Shown: positions 42,657 to 51,916 of the stretch, piece by piece
Layout: every line of letters begins with the position of its first letter
Numbering within the stretch: position 1 is the first letter of the stretch
Source: Methylobacter tundripaludum SV96
Lineage (GTDB): Bacteria > Pseudomonadota > Gammaproteobacteria > Methylococcales > Methylomonadaceae
DNA length: 64,000 bases
Direction: 5' to 3'
NCBI RefSeq assembly: GCF_000190755.2
Contig: NZ_JH109153.1
Span: 310,001 to 374,000, forward strand
Notes under the pieces: generated by a model
The model's input: only the letters and a program-made list of their open reading frames with translations
Database searches by the model: none
Told to the model about the DNA's origin: nothing
Made by a program: the position numbers and the translations under genes

Positions 42657-43448
42657 TTATAGCCTCGCCGCCAGTTTTACCGGACTCTCTTTTTTGGGAG
42701 TGCAAATGCTTTCCGCATCGCACACATCGCAACTGTCTTCAACCAATACTTTGTGCGCCTGCTTTTGCCCGGCCTCCAGTTCATCTATCCGTTCGATCAA
42801 ACAGGCAATCGCTTTGCCGACCGGATCGGGAATCAAATGATGATCCAGATCAATACCGTGCCGGTTTTGTATTTGCGTGCCTTTACTTTGGATAATGCGG
42901 CCGGGAATGCCCACCACCGTACAGCAGGGCGGCACATCCTTGATCACCACCGAATTAGCGCCGACACGGACATTGTTACCCAGCGTAATAGCTCCGAGAA
43001 TCTTGGCCCCGGAACCCACCATCACGTTATTGCCCAGGGTAGGATGGCGTTTTTCCTTGTTCCAGGTGGTGCCGCCCAAGGTTACACCATGATATAAAGT
43101 GACATCGTTGCCAATCTCAGCCGTCTCGCCGATCACCACGCCCAGCGCGTGATCGATAAACAGGCGCCGCCCGATAGTTGCCGCCGGGTGAATATCGACA
43201 CTGGTAATCATTTTGCTAAATGCGGCCAGGATTCTGGCAGCCAATTTCCAGTTAGCTTTCCACAAACGGTGGCTGACCCGATGCACCAGCACCGCATGAA
43301 CCCCCGAATAGGTCAGCAATATTTCCCAGACGCTATGCGCTGCGGGGTCGCGGCCGAAAACACAGTGGACATCTTCATGCCATTGAGCCAGAAAGCCCAG
43401 CGGCGCTTGTGCTTTGCTTTTAATATTATCTGATATGGCCATAACCAT
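42657..43448 (-). CDS. cysE: Serine O-acetyltransferase (nif-linked)
   Basis: A 263-aa enzyme making O-acetylserine for cysteine, the sulfur source of NifS; nif-linked copies are called NifP or CysE1. Left-handed beta-helix hexapeptides run through [43 protein letters not shown] and [22 protein letters not shown]. The catalytic His-Asp pair is in FIDHALG. The C-terminal tail is longer than in CysE and has a [10 protein letters not shown] cluster that could bind metal or sense redox. AGGAG lies 8 nt before ATG. Confidence 0.92.
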   Translation of the reverse strand: MVMAISDNIKSKAQAPLGFLAQWHEDVHCVFGRDPAAHSVWEILLTYSGVHAVLVHRVSHRLWKANWKLAARILAAFSKMITSVDIHPAATIGRRLFIDHALGVVIGETAEIGNDVTLYHGVTLGGTTWNKEKRHPTLGNNVMVGSGAKILGAITLGNNVRVGANSVVIKDVPPCCTVVGIPGRIIQSKGTQIQNRHGIDLDHHLIPDPVGKAIACLIERIDELEAGQKQAHKVLVEDSCDVCDAESICTPKKESPVKLAARL

Positions 43449-43483
43449 TTTTTAAACTCCTAATTGAGTACGGAGGTGTTCGC

Positions 43484-43573
43484 CCTCGTTCCCACGCGCT
43501 GCGTGGGAATGCAGTGCCGGACGCGCTGCGTCCCGTATTCTGCCGGTTCCCAATCCGGAGATTGGGAACCGGC
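43484..43573. repeat. Two palindromes between the 48-aa gene and cysE
   Basis: CTCGTTCCCACGCGCTGCGTGGGAATGCAG (43484-43514) and CCGGTTCCCAATCCGGAGATTGGGAACCGG (43543-43572), members of two dispersed families. Confidence 0.8.
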
Positions 43574-43591
43574 AGACTCACAGGAATAAAA

Positions 43592-43738
43592 TTAATTTAA
43601 ACTCCAACCGGTCTTACCCAGCATCGGTGGCCCGGGTATCCTGAAAAAAGAACCGGGATTACGATCGTCCTGATCAGGTATTTCCAACGTTTCTTTAACT
43701 TCCGGCTCGCATGACTGCAATTCTTTATGTTCGTTCAT
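43592..43738 (-). CDS. 48-aa protein between nifV and cysE
   Basis: A short gene starting MNEHKELQSCEPEVKETLEI and ending GPPMLGKTGWSLN. GAGGGCGATCACC ahead of ATG 43738 is a good ribosome site, and the start is 12 bp after the nifV stop. Acidic first half, then a Pro/Gly-rich segment with RIPGPPMLGKTGW. No membrane helix, one Cys (C10). Too short for most gene callers; unknown family, probably real because of spacing and coding-like sequence. Confidence 0.65.
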   Translation of the reverse strand: MNEHKELQSCEPEVKETLEIPDQDDRNPGSFFRIPGPPMLGKTGWSLN

Positions 43739-43750
43739 GGTGATCGCCCT

Positions 43751-44875
43751 CTAAAGATTTTGATGAAAAAGATTAAGCTCTTCGGTTTGAGGTGATCTTT
43801 TGGTATCACTGACAAAGCGCCTAACCTGGGTTAATAAGGCTTGTGCCTGTATTCGGCTTACCGCGATGCCGATTTGTTTATAGGCGTGAATCACACCTTG
43901 CGTTCCCGAGTGCTTACCCAAGATTAATTGATGACTGCGCCCGACAACGGCAGGATCGACGCCTTGATAATTGTTCGGATCCTTTAACAGTCCATCGACA
44001 TGAATGCCCGCTTCATGACTGAATACGCTTTTGCCGATCAGGCTTTTCCGACTGCCGATTGCATCGCCCGATGCCCGGGCAACCTGCTCGGACAACTCGG
44101 GTAAATTCTGCAAATTGACCCCAGTTTCAAGGCCGTATAACTGCTTTAAGCCGACCACCACTTCTTCCAATGCGGCATTGCCGGCGCGCTCGCCCAGTCC
44201 ATTGACCGTGGTATTGACATGAGTCGCGCCTGCCAGCGCCGCGGCCAGCGTGTTGGCGGTGGCCAGTCCCAAATCGTCATGGGCATGCATTTCAATTTCC
44301 AGGTCGGTCGCCGCTCTTAACTTTTTGATCGTCTCGAATACGCCGAACGGTTCCATAATACCGACCGTATCGGCGAAACGAATCCTGCTTGCTCCGGCCA
44401 GCTGAGCGGTTTCAGCCATGCGTATCAAGAAATCCACATCCGCTCGCGAGGCATCCTCCATGCCGACGCACACCTCCATGTTCAAACTTCGCGCTTCCTG
44501 AACGCAGCTGGTAATGGCGTTTAAAACCCATTGCCGACTTTGTTTAAGCTTGTGCTGAATGTGTTGGTCCGACGCCGATATGGATAAATCAATCTTGTGT
44601 ACATTCAAATCCAGACAGGCATGCAAATCATCGCGGCGCATTCTCGACCAGACCAGCAGTTTTGAAGGCAATCCCAAAGCGGCAATCGCCTTGATTTCTT
44701 CCCGTTCCACCGGCCCCATTGCCGGAATGCCAATTTCCAGCTCCGGCACACCCAATCCCGCCAACTGCGTTGCAATCGCCAGCTTTTCATCCAGCGAAAA
44801 AGCGACTCCGGCTGATTGCTCGCCATCCCTGAGCGTGGTGTCGTCTATGATGATATGGCGTGCTTGAGTTTTCAT
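43751..44875 (-). CDS. nifV: Homocitrate synthase NifV
   Basis: A 374-aa enzyme condensing acetyl-CoA and 2-oxoglutarate to homocitrate, the organic part of FeMo-cofactor. TIM-barrel motifs: [56 protein letters not shown] (metal His), [15 protein letters not shown] and [12 protein letters not shown] 44875 is used. It shares the minus-strand nif run with nifU and nifS, separated from nifS by repeats. Confidence 0.95.
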   Translation of the reverse strand: MKTQARHIIIDDTTLRDGEQSAGVAFSLDEKLAIATQLAGLGVPELEIGIPAMGPVEREEIKAIAALGLPSKLLVWSRMRRDDLHACLDLNVHKIDLSISASDQHIQHKLKQSRQWVLNAITSCVQEARSLNMEVCVGMEDASRADVDFLIRMAETAQLAGASRIRFADTVGIMEPFGVFETIKKLRAATDLEIEMHAHDDLGLATANTLAAALAGATHVNTTVNGLGERAGNAALEEVVVGLKQLYGLETGVNLQNLPELSEQVARASGDAIGSRKSLIGKSVFSHEAGIHVDGLLKDPNNYQGVDPAVVGRSHQLILGKHSGTQGVIHAYKQIGIAVSRIQAQALLTQVRRFVSDTKRSPQTEELNLFHQNL

Positions 44876-44904
44876 TTTCCAGCTCAACAGTTAAGTGGGA
44901 TAGC

Positions 44905-45090
44905 TACTTCTCCGCCAGGGAGAAGGTTACGCTGGTTCCCAAGCTCCAGCTTGGGAACCTCAGTCCAGAAAGCTCTAGCTTTCTGTATTTCGGGAAGCTG
45001 GAGCTTCCCTCACTGCGTTCCCAAGCCAGAGCTTGGGAACGAGCGAACGAGTCATTCCATTCGTGTTCTTCGTGTCTTCGTGGTGAATAA
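44905..45090. repeat. Repeat cluster between nifS and nifV
   Basis: Contains CTTCTCCGCCAGGGAGAAGG (44908-44928), GGTTCCCAAGCTCCAGCTTGGGAACC (44934-44959), AAAGCTCTAGCTTT, GGGAAGCTGGAGCTTCCC, CGTTCCCAAGCCAGAGCTTGGGAACG (45016-45041) and the inverted TTCGTGTCTTCGTGGTGAA unit (45066-45090). Three dispersed families meet here. Confidence 0.8.
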
Positions 45091-45108
45091 TTTATTTAGC
45101 TTACTTTG

Positions 45109-46317
45109 CTACGCATAAGTCGGCGCAAACGCTTTTTCAGGGTCGGCGACAGGGCCGTTACCGTCCCAATACGGCGACAACTTGCGTAAGGTCGCCACAA
45201 TGCCGGGCATCACCTCCAGAACTTTATCCACTTCCGCCATGCTGTTATAGCGCGAAAAGGAAAAGCGAATCGTGCCGTGCGCGGCGGTGTAAGGAATATC
45301 CATGGCCCGCATCACATGCGAAGGTTCCAAAGAGCCGGAGGTACACGCCGAACCGCTCGATGCCGCGATACCGTATTTATTCAATAACATCAAGATCGAC
45401 TCGCCTTCGATATATTCAAAGGCTATGTCGGTGGTGTTAGGCAGACGGTTGTACATATCGCCGGTTACGAAACAATGCCCAATCTGCTCGGTAATGCCTT
45501 GTTCCAGACGGTCGCGCATGGCTTTGACTTTGGTGTTTTCATACTCGATATACTCCAGCGCCAGTTCGCAGGCTTTTCCCAGGCCGACAATGGACGCGCT
45601 GTTTTCGGTCCCTGCCCTTCTGCCGCGCTCCTGATGGCCGCCGCGCAGCAAAGGGCGATAACGGGTGCCGCGACGCAGGTATAAAACACCGATGCCTTTG
45701 GGTGCATGCAACTTATGTCCCGATAATGACAACATATCGATTTTGGTATCCTGTAACATCATCGGAATCTTGCCAACTGCCTGTACCGCATCGGTATGAA
45801 ACATCACGCCTGCGGCATTGGCCATCTCTGCCATTTCCGCGACCGGGAAAATCGTACCGGTTTCGTTATTGGCCCACATCACCGAGACAATCGCCACCTG
45901 GTCGGATAACAATCTTTTATAGGACTCCAGGTTCAAGCGTCCGGCTTTGTCGACCGGCATTCTGTGGATGGTGTAACCCTCTTTTTCAAGATAATCGCAC
46001 AGGCTTAAAATCGCCGGATGCTCCACCATCGTGGTAATGATTTCTTTCTTGTTCGGTTGAGCCTTGATCGCGGAGAGAATCGCCGTGGAGTTGGATTCGG
46101 TGCCGCACGAGGTAAAAATGATTTCGGAATCATGCTCGCAGCCGATCAAGGCCTGAACCTGTTGCCGGGCCTGTTTAAGTCCGCGCGCCACGCCGTCGGC
46201 GAATTTATGGATGGATGACGGATTGCCGTATTGCTCAAGGAAATAAGGAATCATCACATCGACCACCGCAGGATCAACCTTGGTGGTGGCATTGTTATCA
46301 AGATAAATGTCAGTCAT
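45109..46317 (-). CDS. nifS: Cysteine desulfurase NifS
   Basis: A 402-aa PLP enzyme supplying sulfur for Fe-S clusters. The PLP lysine is in SLSGHKLHAPKGIG; the N-terminus is IYLDNNATTKVDP; the persulfide Cys loop is SSGSACTSGSLEPSHV; RFSFSRYN closes the domain. ATG 46317 overlaps the nifU stop (TGATG). It works with the NifU scaffold next door. Confidence 0.96.
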   Translation of the reverse strand: MTDIYLDNNATTKVDPAVVDVMIPYFLEQYGNPSSIHKFADGVARGLKQARQQVQALIGCEHDSEIIFTSCGTESNSTAILSAIKAQPNKKEIITTMVEHPAILSLCDYLEKEGYTIHRMPVDKAGRLNLESYKRLLSDQVAIVSVMWANNETGTIFPVAEMAEMANAAGVMFHTDAVQAVGKIPMMLQDTKIDMLSLSGHKLHAPKGIGVLYLRRGTRYRPLLRGGHQERGRRAGTENSASIVGLGKACELALEYIEYENTKVKAMRDRLEQGITEQIGHCFVTGDMYNRLPNTTDIAFEYIEGESILMLLNKYGIAASSGSACTSGSLEPSHVMRAMDIPYTAAHGTIRFSFSRYNSMAEVDKVLEVMPGIVATLRKLSPYWDGNGPVADPEKAFAPTYA

Positions 46318-47222
46318 CACGCCACCTCTATATTGACCAGCTTCGCCATTTCCGATGCCGGTACGACTTTAATGAATTCGCCCATGACTTCCATCAAGCG
46401 TTGTTGGATTCCGGCTATCGTCATCGCCGCCATCTGGCAACCGTTGCACGCGCCGGTCATGTTGACGTAAGCGGTGTTGCCGATGACTTCGACCAGTTCC
46501 ACGTCGCCGCCGTCCGCCATCAGTGCCGGTCTTAACGATTCCAGCACTTCCTCGATCTTTTTTATGCGTTGCAAATTGGTCATCGGCGCTTTAACGGCTG
46601 CAACTTTTTCAGGAGCCGCTACCGGTGCGGCGGTAGGATCGAATTTCTCGCCTTTTTCGGCCAATACTTTTTCCAGAATCGCTTCAATGTCTTCATGGCA
46701 AGCCGCGCAACCGCCGCCCGCTTTGGTGAAGTTGGTGACATCTTCAACAGTGCGCAATTTATTGGCCCAAACCATTTCTTCGATCATCACCGCATCAATC
46801 GCGAAACATTTGCAGATCAGCGCACCTTCTTCATGGTCGTCTTTCCACTCTTCGCCGCGATAATTGGCTATCGCCGCTTGCAACGCTTCCCGTCCCATGA
46901 CCGAACAGTGCATTTTTTCCGGCGGCAAGCCTTCGAGTTGATCGGCAATATCCTGGTTGGTCACTTTTAACGCATCATCCAGCGTCATGCCTTTAATGAT
47001 TTCGGTCAGCACCGATGACGAAGCGATCGCCGAACCGCAACCGAAGGTCTGAAAACCGGCTTCAAGGATGATTTCGCTTTCATCATCAACCTTCAGCGTC
47101 AGCCGTAACGCATCGCCGCAGCTGATTGAACCCACTTCGCCTGTCGCATTGGCATCAACGACCGCGCCCGCATTTTTGGGGTTAAAAAAATGTTCTTTAA
47201 CTTTGTCTGAATAGTCCCACAT
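46317..47222 (-). CDS. nifU: Fe-S scaffold protein NifU
   Basis: A 301-aa modular scaffold. The IscU-like N-terminal domain (about 1-125) has Cys in [25 protein letters not shown] and MHCSVMG; the central [2Fe-2S] domain has CKCFAI and [11 protein letters not shown]; the C-terminal Nfu domain has CNGC in [12 protein letters not shown]. It assembles clusters with NifS for the Fe and MoFe proteins. An IscA-like gene lies upstream in the same operon. Confidence 0.96.
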   Translation of the reverse strand: MWDYSDKVKEHFFNPKNAGAVVDANATGEVGSISCGDALRLTLKVDDESEIILEAGFQTFGCGSAIASSSVLTEIIKGMTLDDALKVTNQDIADQLEGLPPEKMHCSVMGREALQAAIANYRGEEWKDDHEEGALICKCFAIDAVMIEEMVWANKLRTVEDVTNFTKAGGGCAACHEDIEAILEKVLAEKGEKFDPTAAPVAAPEKVAAVKAPMTNLQRIKKIEEVLESLRPALMADGGDVELVEVIGNTAYVNMTGACNGCQMAAMTIAGIQQRLMEVMGEFIKVVPASEMAKLVNIEVA

Positions 47223-47254
47223 GGCTTTATCCTCGGATTGAATTTGCTGATAAG

Positions 47255-47611
47255 TTAAGAACAGGTTTTAGTTCCAGTGCCTTCGCTACTGGTATTAAAC
47301 GAAGTCCCGCAAGCGCAACTTTTAGCCGCATTAGGGTTGGTAAATTTAAATCCCGAACCTTCGATGGTGTCGAGAAAGTCGACTGACATGCCGTCGAGCA
47401 TCGGCAAGCTGGCCGGATCGATAAACACCTTTACCTCGCCGCAATCAATGACGGTGTCTTCCGGCGTTTGGCTGCCTTCGAGTTTCAATCCGTATTGATA
47501 ACCTGAGCAGCCGCCATCGGTGACTTCTATCCGTAAACCGGCTGTAGGTGTTTCCGAACCGGCAATAAAGCGGCCGACGGCGCTAATGGCCTTTTCTGTT
47601 AATGTAATCAT
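47255..47611 (-). CDS. iscA: IscA/HesB-like iron-sulfur carrier (nif)
   Basis: A 118-aa A-type carrier, often called nifIscA. Cluster or iron ligands: Cys in [11 protein letters not shown] and the CACG pair near the C-terminus ([11 protein letters not shown]). ATG 47611 follows AGGAGTGCATAAAA. It is the first gene behind the minus-strand sigma54 promoter at 47658-47673 and precedes nifU. Confidence 0.92.
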   Translation of the reverse strand: MITLTEKAISAVGRFIAGSETPTAGLRIEVTDGGCSGYQYGLKLEGSQTPEDTVIDCGEVKVFIDPASLPMLDGMSVDFLDTIEGSGFKFTNPNAAKSCACGTSFNTSSEGTGTKTCS

Positions 47612-47657
47612 TTTTATGCACTCCTGAATGTATGGCATCGTTCTTGTTAATACCTAA

Positions 47658-47673
47658 AGCAACCTGTATGCCA
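47658..47673 (-). promoter_or_regulatory. Sigma54 promoter of iscA-nifUS
   Basis: On the minus strand TGGCAT-ACAGG-TTGCT, GG and GC ten bases apart. Start expected near 47647, giving a 35-nt leader for iscA. Confidence 0.87.
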
Positions 47674-47780
47674 TTTCGTTATTTACTTATTAATAGCTTG
47701 TTTAATAAGGTCTTAACAAAACAACTGGACAATAAATAACGTCTTATCAAACAGGTTTCACTCACACAACCAGCTGACAA

Positions 47781-47796
47781 TGTAAGGTTTGCTACA
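47781..47796 (-). promoter_or_regulatory. NifA upstream activator site of iscA-nifUS
   Basis: TGTAAGGTTTGCTACA on the plus strand (perfect TGT-N10-ACA), about 110 bp upstream of the minus-strand -24 box. It also lies 20 bp ahead of the plus-strand NifZ-like gene. Confidence 0.82.
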
Positions 47797-47815
47797 AAAT
47801 GAAAGGGGATACGAA

Positions 47816-48079
47816 ATGAACGTAGAAGATTTAGAGTTAGGCGATGTCGTTTATGCCGCCAAGACGATTACTGATGATGGCTCAATACCTGATGGCGTCG
47901 AAGGCGAAATATTAGCCGAAGCCGGAACCCGCGGAGTAATCACCCTGATCGGGCATGTGGAAGAAGAACCGAATCGCAGCGTTTTTCTGGTGCGCTTTGA
48001 AGATAAAGACATGAACCTGGGTAACCCGGTCGGTTGCTGGGTTGAAGATTTGGCCATGGAGCCCAAAACCATTAATTAA
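47816..48079 (+). CDS. Short NifZ-domain protein
   Basis: An 87-aa protein with one NifZ-type domain: DLELGDVVYAAKTITDDGSIPDG and EGEILAEAGTRGVITLIGHV match the first domain of NifZ at 40864. AAGGGGATACGAA is the ribosome site. It is divergent from iscA-nifU. Probably assists nitrogenase or cluster maturation; no sigma54 element in its own direction is visible. Confidence 0.85.
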   Translation: MNVEDLELGDVVYAAKTITDDGSIPDGVEGEILAEAGTRGVITLIGHVEEEPNRSVFLVRFEDKDMNLGNPVGCWVEDLAMEPKTIN

Positions 48080-48402
48080 GTTAAGCGGACTACCGGCCTG
48101 TTTGAGACTTGGCAATTTAACCCGGCAACGCCTATTCACCGTGCCGACACTCACCCTGTCGGCACTAGAAGCTATTACCTGTTTGGAATGGGAAAAAATA
48201 GTGAACGGCCTGAAGCATTGGCTCACTTGCTAAGTGAAACCACGCGATAAAGCTACTCGACTTATATGAATAGATTATGAATCTATTATGCATAATAAAG
48301 AAACAATCCATGCGTAAATAGCGGCATTGTCAACAATAGCCATCTTCTATATAGTTAAATCGTAGACTAAAAAACATTTCAACTTTATACGAGGATTTAC
48401 TC
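48080..48402. other. Gene-free spacer
   Basis: About 320 bp, AT-rich toward its right end. I see no promoter of known type, repeat family or terminator. Confidence 0.5.
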
Positions 48403-48576
48403 ATGAACGACTTTTACAAAGATATTTTAACGGGCGCGATGTTTGTAACCGGCTTAATTGGCTTTATTTCCGGCGAATTCGTCATCTCATCAGCGCTATT
48501 CGCAACAGCGTCCATAGCCAGTAACGTTAACCTGAACCGTAAACGAGGTAAAGCCGGCCAATTATCATGCGAATGA
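48403..48576 (+). CDS. 57-aa small membrane protein
   Basis: A small gene beginning MNDFYKDILTGAMFVTGLIG. The sequence has two hydrophobic stretches (GAMFVTGLIGFI and FVISSALFATASIA) and a basic tail (NLNRKRGKAG). ACGAGGATTTACTC is a good ribosome site. A terminator-like hairpin follows at 48611-48648. No family recognised; likely an inner-membrane peptide. Confidence 0.65.
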   Translation: MNDFYKDILTGAMFVTGLIGFISGEFVISSALFATASIASNVNLNRKRGKAGQLSCE

Positions 48577-48610
48577 TGCACCCATTCACACTGTTTGACC
48601 CACTGACTTG

Positions 48611-48648
48611 AAGACTTCCAGGGCTTAACGGCCTTGGAAGTCTTTTGG
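48611..48648 (+). terminator. Terminator after the small membrane protein
   Basis: AAGACTTCCA(G)GGC-TTAAC-GGC(C)TTGGAAGTCTT followed by TTGGCTTTT. Long stem with one unpaired base on each side. Confidence 0.75.
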
Positions 48649-48753
48649 CTTTTAGACTTCCCTCCGCTTCACAAATCGCTTAAAACCCTTGGCACTGCAT
48701 CATCATGGCCCCTGCCAAAATCAAGCTCCACACTCACCCCGATCCCGCACTAG

Positions 48754-48975
48754 CTCATCGCTATCGGCTTTCATGGCTTATTAGCGTGGCTAATCAGCAC
48801 TCCCTTCGCCTCTCTGGTCGCCGAACCGTTAGCCAAACAACTTGGAACATCCCTGCTGGGCATACATCTGAATCTTGCGTTTCACCGTTATCGGTCGCGT
48901 TTAGGTTTAGGCTTTGTGCCGATTCTGACTATACTGGCACCTTATTTGCTTACTCAAAATGCGTCCGGACTATAG
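48754..48975 (+). pseudogene. Possible remnant of a membrane-protein gene
   Basis: A 73-codon stretch without a start codon, open between stops, encodes hydrophobic segments such as LLAWLISTPFASLVAEPLA and VPILTILAPYLLTQNA. No ribosome site or intact start is present, and an upstream TAG interrupts it. It may be the decayed end of a membrane protein gene. No family is claimed. Confidence 0.3.
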
Positions 48976-49252
48976 GTTAAGCTGGGTTTAGCCATGACAA
49001 AATCCTACTCGTTGCCAACAGGCGCGAAAGCTTTGTCACTATGGCGGGCAGTCCGGGCAATAGCGACTGCAAAAGGCGAAAAAGTAGAATCTTGTCGAGC
49101 TTTTTAATCCAGTTGAGCGGAAATTGTTTTCTCATTCCGCGTTATTAGCTGGATTATAGGTATTTCTTCCATGCAGGAAATTTTGGGTTGCTATTCTTCT
49201 GAACAGCGGACCACTTTGGTAAAGGAGGATTCCTCCTTGTATTTGAGGCATT
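48976..49252. other. Leader region of the nitroreductase gene
   Basis: No gene. Just before the nitroreductase there is a small palindrome AAGGAGG-ATT-CCTCCTT (49220-49236) upstream of the true ribosome site (TTGAGGCATT). No nif-type promoter found. Confidence 0.5.
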
Positions 49253-50887
49253 ATGAATAAGCAAACCGTTCTAAACTACCACAATCGCACCAAACACAGC
49301 CTGGAGCGTTACGCCAAAGGCCCGGAATCCATCGATTGGGAAGACCAACCCGATCAATTCCGGCGTTTTTCCGGTTGCGAGATTGTCACGCTGCCCTTAC
49401 CCGGCGCCGAACTTGAACCGTTGTTTGCCGACCTGGATAACCCGGAATTAATACCGTCAAAACCGTTAGACATGGCTAATGTCGGTTTATTGCTGGAATT
49501 AGCCTTCGGCCTGTCGGCATGGAAACAATTCGGGCCAAGCCGCTGGGCATTGCGCTGCAACCCTTCCAGCGGCAACCTTCACCCGACTGAAGCTTATCTG
49601 ATCAGCACCGGCGATGACCGCAACCGCTCCCGGCGAGTTAGCGGCATACACACCATCCCTGGCGATAACTTCATCAAATCGGGCGTTTACCACTATGTCA
49701 GTCACGACCATAGTCTTGAACAGCGTTGTCGGTTTTCCGACAATTTGCCCGATTCCGGCATATTGATCGGTTTGTCTTCAGTCCATTGGCGGGAAGCCTG
49801 GAAATACGGCGAGCGAGCTTTCCGCTATTGCCAGCATGATCTAGGCCATGCCTTGGGCGCATTGCGTTACGCGGCAGCGACGCTGGGCTGGTCGGTTGAA
49901 TTGCAGGCCGAATGGTCGGATGACGACATCGCCAAGCTGTTAGGACTCGATCGGGATGATTTTAAAAAGCTGGAACATGAATCCCCCGACATTATTTGCC
50001 GGATTAATACCCACGCCGACAGCAAGCCGTTAGACATCAAGGCCCTGCTGGAAGCCGCGCAATCGGGAGACTGGTTCGGCAAAGCCGACAGCCTTCGCGC
50101 CTATCATATGTATAAGTGGCCGATCATTGATGAAGTCTCAACTGCCGCCAGCAAACCGCAAACCGAAGAATCTGAGTGGCTGGCAGTACAACAGCCAATT
50201 ATAAAATCATCCTGCACAAAAACGGCAACTGAAATTATCCGTCAACGCCGCAGCGCGCAACAGTTTGACGGCAAAATGACTCCCCTGCCGCAGACTGATT
50301 TTTACCGGATGCTGGCCGCCGTTTTGCCGACCACAGCCGCATTCGAACTGTGGCGCTGGCCGCCGAAAATTCACCTGTTTATTTTCGTGCATCGCGTTGA
50401 AGGTTTAGCTCCCGGCATCTATGCGCTGCCGAGACATAACGATGCCCTTGAATCCTTGCAGGCCGCAACCTTGGCTGATTTCGACTGGCAGAAAGTATCC
50501 GAAGCAATACCGCTTTATCATTTGCATTCAGGAGATTGCAGGCAGATCGCCAAAACGCTTTCCTGCCATCAACCCATCGCCAGCGACAGCGCCTTCAGCC
50601 TGGGCATGGTTGCGGAATTCGGCGAAACCATCGAAGCCGCGCCGTGGCTTTACCGCCGCTTGTTCTGGGAATGCGGCTTGATAGGTCAAACGCTGTATCT
50701 GGAAGCGGAAGCGGCAGGCCTTCGCGGCACCGGTATCGGCTGTTACTTTGATGACAGCGTGCATGAGCTTTTAGGGTTCAAGGACGATAAATTCCAAAGC
50801 CTTTATCATTTTACGGTGGGTAAGCCGCTGGAAGATAAACGACTGGAAACGTTACCAGCTTATGGGCATTTAGACGACGTAGTATAG
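49253..50887 (+). CDS. SagB/ThcOx-type double nitroreductase
   Basis: A 544-aa protein containing two nitroreductase-fold domains in tandem. The first (about 80-235) shows RCNPSSGNLHPTEAYLI and AFRYCQHDLGHALGALRYAAATLGW; the second (about 310-540) shows EIIRQRRSAQQFDGKMTPL and RRLFWECGLIGQTLYLEAEAAGLRGTGIGCYFDD. FMN is expected at the dimer-like interface. SagB relatives oxidise azolines in peptide natural products, but no precursor peptide or cyclodehydratase is nearby. Role unknown. Confidence 0.88.
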   Translation: MNKQTVLNYHNRTKHSLERYAKGPESIDWEDQPDQFRRFSGCEIVTLPLPGAELEPLFADLDNPELIPSKPLDMANVGLLLELAFGLSAWKQFGPSRWALRCNPSSGNLHPTEAYLISTGDDRNRSRRVSGIHTIPGDNFIKSGVYHYVSHDHSLEQRCRFSDNLPDSGILIGLSSVHWREAWKYGERAFRYCQHDLGHALGALRYAAATLGWSVELQAEWSDDDIAKLLGLDRDDFKKLEHESPDIICRINTHADSKPLDIKALLEAAQSGDWFGKADSLRAYHMYKWPIIDEVSTAASKPQTEESEWLAVQQPIIKSSCTKTATEIIRQRRSAQQFDGKMTPLPQTDFYRMLAAVLPTTAAFELWRWPPKIHLFIFVHRVEGLAPGIYALPRHNDALESLQAATLADFDWQKVSEAIPLYHLHSGDCRQIAKTLSCHQPIASDSAFSLGMVAEFGETIEAAPWLYRRLFWECGLIGQTLYLEAEAAGLRGTGIGCYFDDSVHELLGFKDDKFQSLYHFTVGKPLEDKRLETLPAYGHLDDVV

Positions 50888-51080
50888 GGGTGGAAAAGAC
50901 ATTACAAGTAAGCTCGGAATGAGACATTTTTTAAAACGAGCGCCGCTTTTTTGTGTGTCTCGCCTAATTAGTTTATAATTAATTTAATATAAACAATAAA
51001 TTAGATAATATTATGAAAAATATACGACAAATTAGGTTTTTTATAAAACAATCGATGCCGTATATATTCGTTAGGTAGCT

Positions 51081-51785
51081 ATGAAGTACGTTGTCACTGG
51101 TCGAGTGCATCCTGAACGAGCCGATGTCTCGTTCAGCCGCATAGAGATGGGATTTGAAGGCGGCGGTACTGCTATTGCCAGTTGCGACGCTTCACAAGTC
51201 ACAATCACATTGAACGTTCCTAGCATTGACGGGTGGATCTCTGCAAAAATTATGGCCGACGATGTTGCAAATATTATTGTCAATTCCCTCGGTTTTTCAC
51301 TTGGTTCTGGTTACGCGGTAGAACTAATTCAGGTTACCGAGGAAGATGGTACTCCACACGTGTTTGGCGTCAGACCGGAAGGTGAAACGCCGGGGCAGAC
51401 TTTAGGTATCAATCCTCACATTCCCGCTTTCAATCGAGCGTTTCAGCTATCTGGAAGAGATGTATTCTTCCGTTTGGCGCTTCGCGACTACCTTCGAGCA
51501 ATAACCGACGTAACAGATTGCGCAACGTATTGCTATCGTGCCATCGAAGGAATCAAGTCCGCCTTTGTGTTCAAGACAGGACTCGACCGCTGGGATGACA
51601 TGCATGCGACACTCGGTACGGAGCGCGATGCGATCACCACCACAGTGAAGCACTACGCAGACGCAGTACGCCACGGCAATTGGGTGAATGCAAAACCAAC
51701 CAATAAGTTTGAACGATGGAAGATGTTGTCCATTACCCGCGACATTCTGGTCAAATACCTTGATTATGCCGAGCCAGCCATGTAG
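51081..51785 (+). CDS. Hypothetical protein, likely acquired
   Basis: A 234-aa soluble protein I do not recognise. It has an N-terminal beta-rich part and a C-terminal helical part (AYCYRAIEGIKSAF-like stretch, then a Trp/Arg-rich end). It lies in an island bounded by AT-rich sequence (50888-51080) and a REP-type palindrome (51798). It has no nif link. Function unknown. Confidence 0.7.
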   Translation: MKYVVTGRVHPERADVSFSRIEMGFEGGGTAIASCDASQVTITLNVPSIDGWISAKIMADDVANIIVNSLGFSLGSGYAVELIQVTEEDGTPHVFGVRPEGETPGQTLGINPHIPAFNRAFQLSGRDVFFRLALRDYLRAITDVTDCATYCYRAIEGIKSAFVFKTGLDRWDDMHATLGTERDAITTTVKHYADAVRHGNWVNAKPTNKFERWKMLSITRDILVKYLDYAEPAM

Positions 51786-51797
51786 ACCGGAATAAGT

Positions 51798-51890
51798 CCC
51801 GTAGGTCGGGTTAGCGTAGCGTAACCCGACATTTGCCGCGCGAATGTTGTTGGGTTACGGGGCAAAAAGACGCGCCTAACCCAACCTACG
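51798..51890. repeat. REP-like palindrome (cgtaggt family)
   Basis: Ends GTAGGTCGGGTTAG / CTAACCCAACCTACGAC with inner GTAACCCGACA / TTGTTGGGTTAC. About 93 bp, between the convergent genes. Confidence 0.75.
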
Positions 51891-51916
51891 ACGCTGCTAT
51901 CCGACGACCTACCCGA

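Noticed and set aside
47797-47815. Sigma54 promoter for the NifZ-like gene on the plus strand
   Set aside because: TTGCT is present but the required GG ten bases upstream of GC is AA; the nearby TGT-N10-ACA serves the opposite operon.
48705-48980. 91-codon frame as a gene
   Set aside because: No ribosome site and low-complexity Ser/Arg/Thr-rich product; another frame of the same stretch looks like a decayed membrane protein instead.
49220-49236. AAGGAGG-ATT-CCTCCTT palindrome as a ribosome-site switch for the nitroreductase
   Set aside because: The functional ribosome site (GAGGC) is about 25 bp closer to the ATG and outside the palindrome, so sequestration is not shown.
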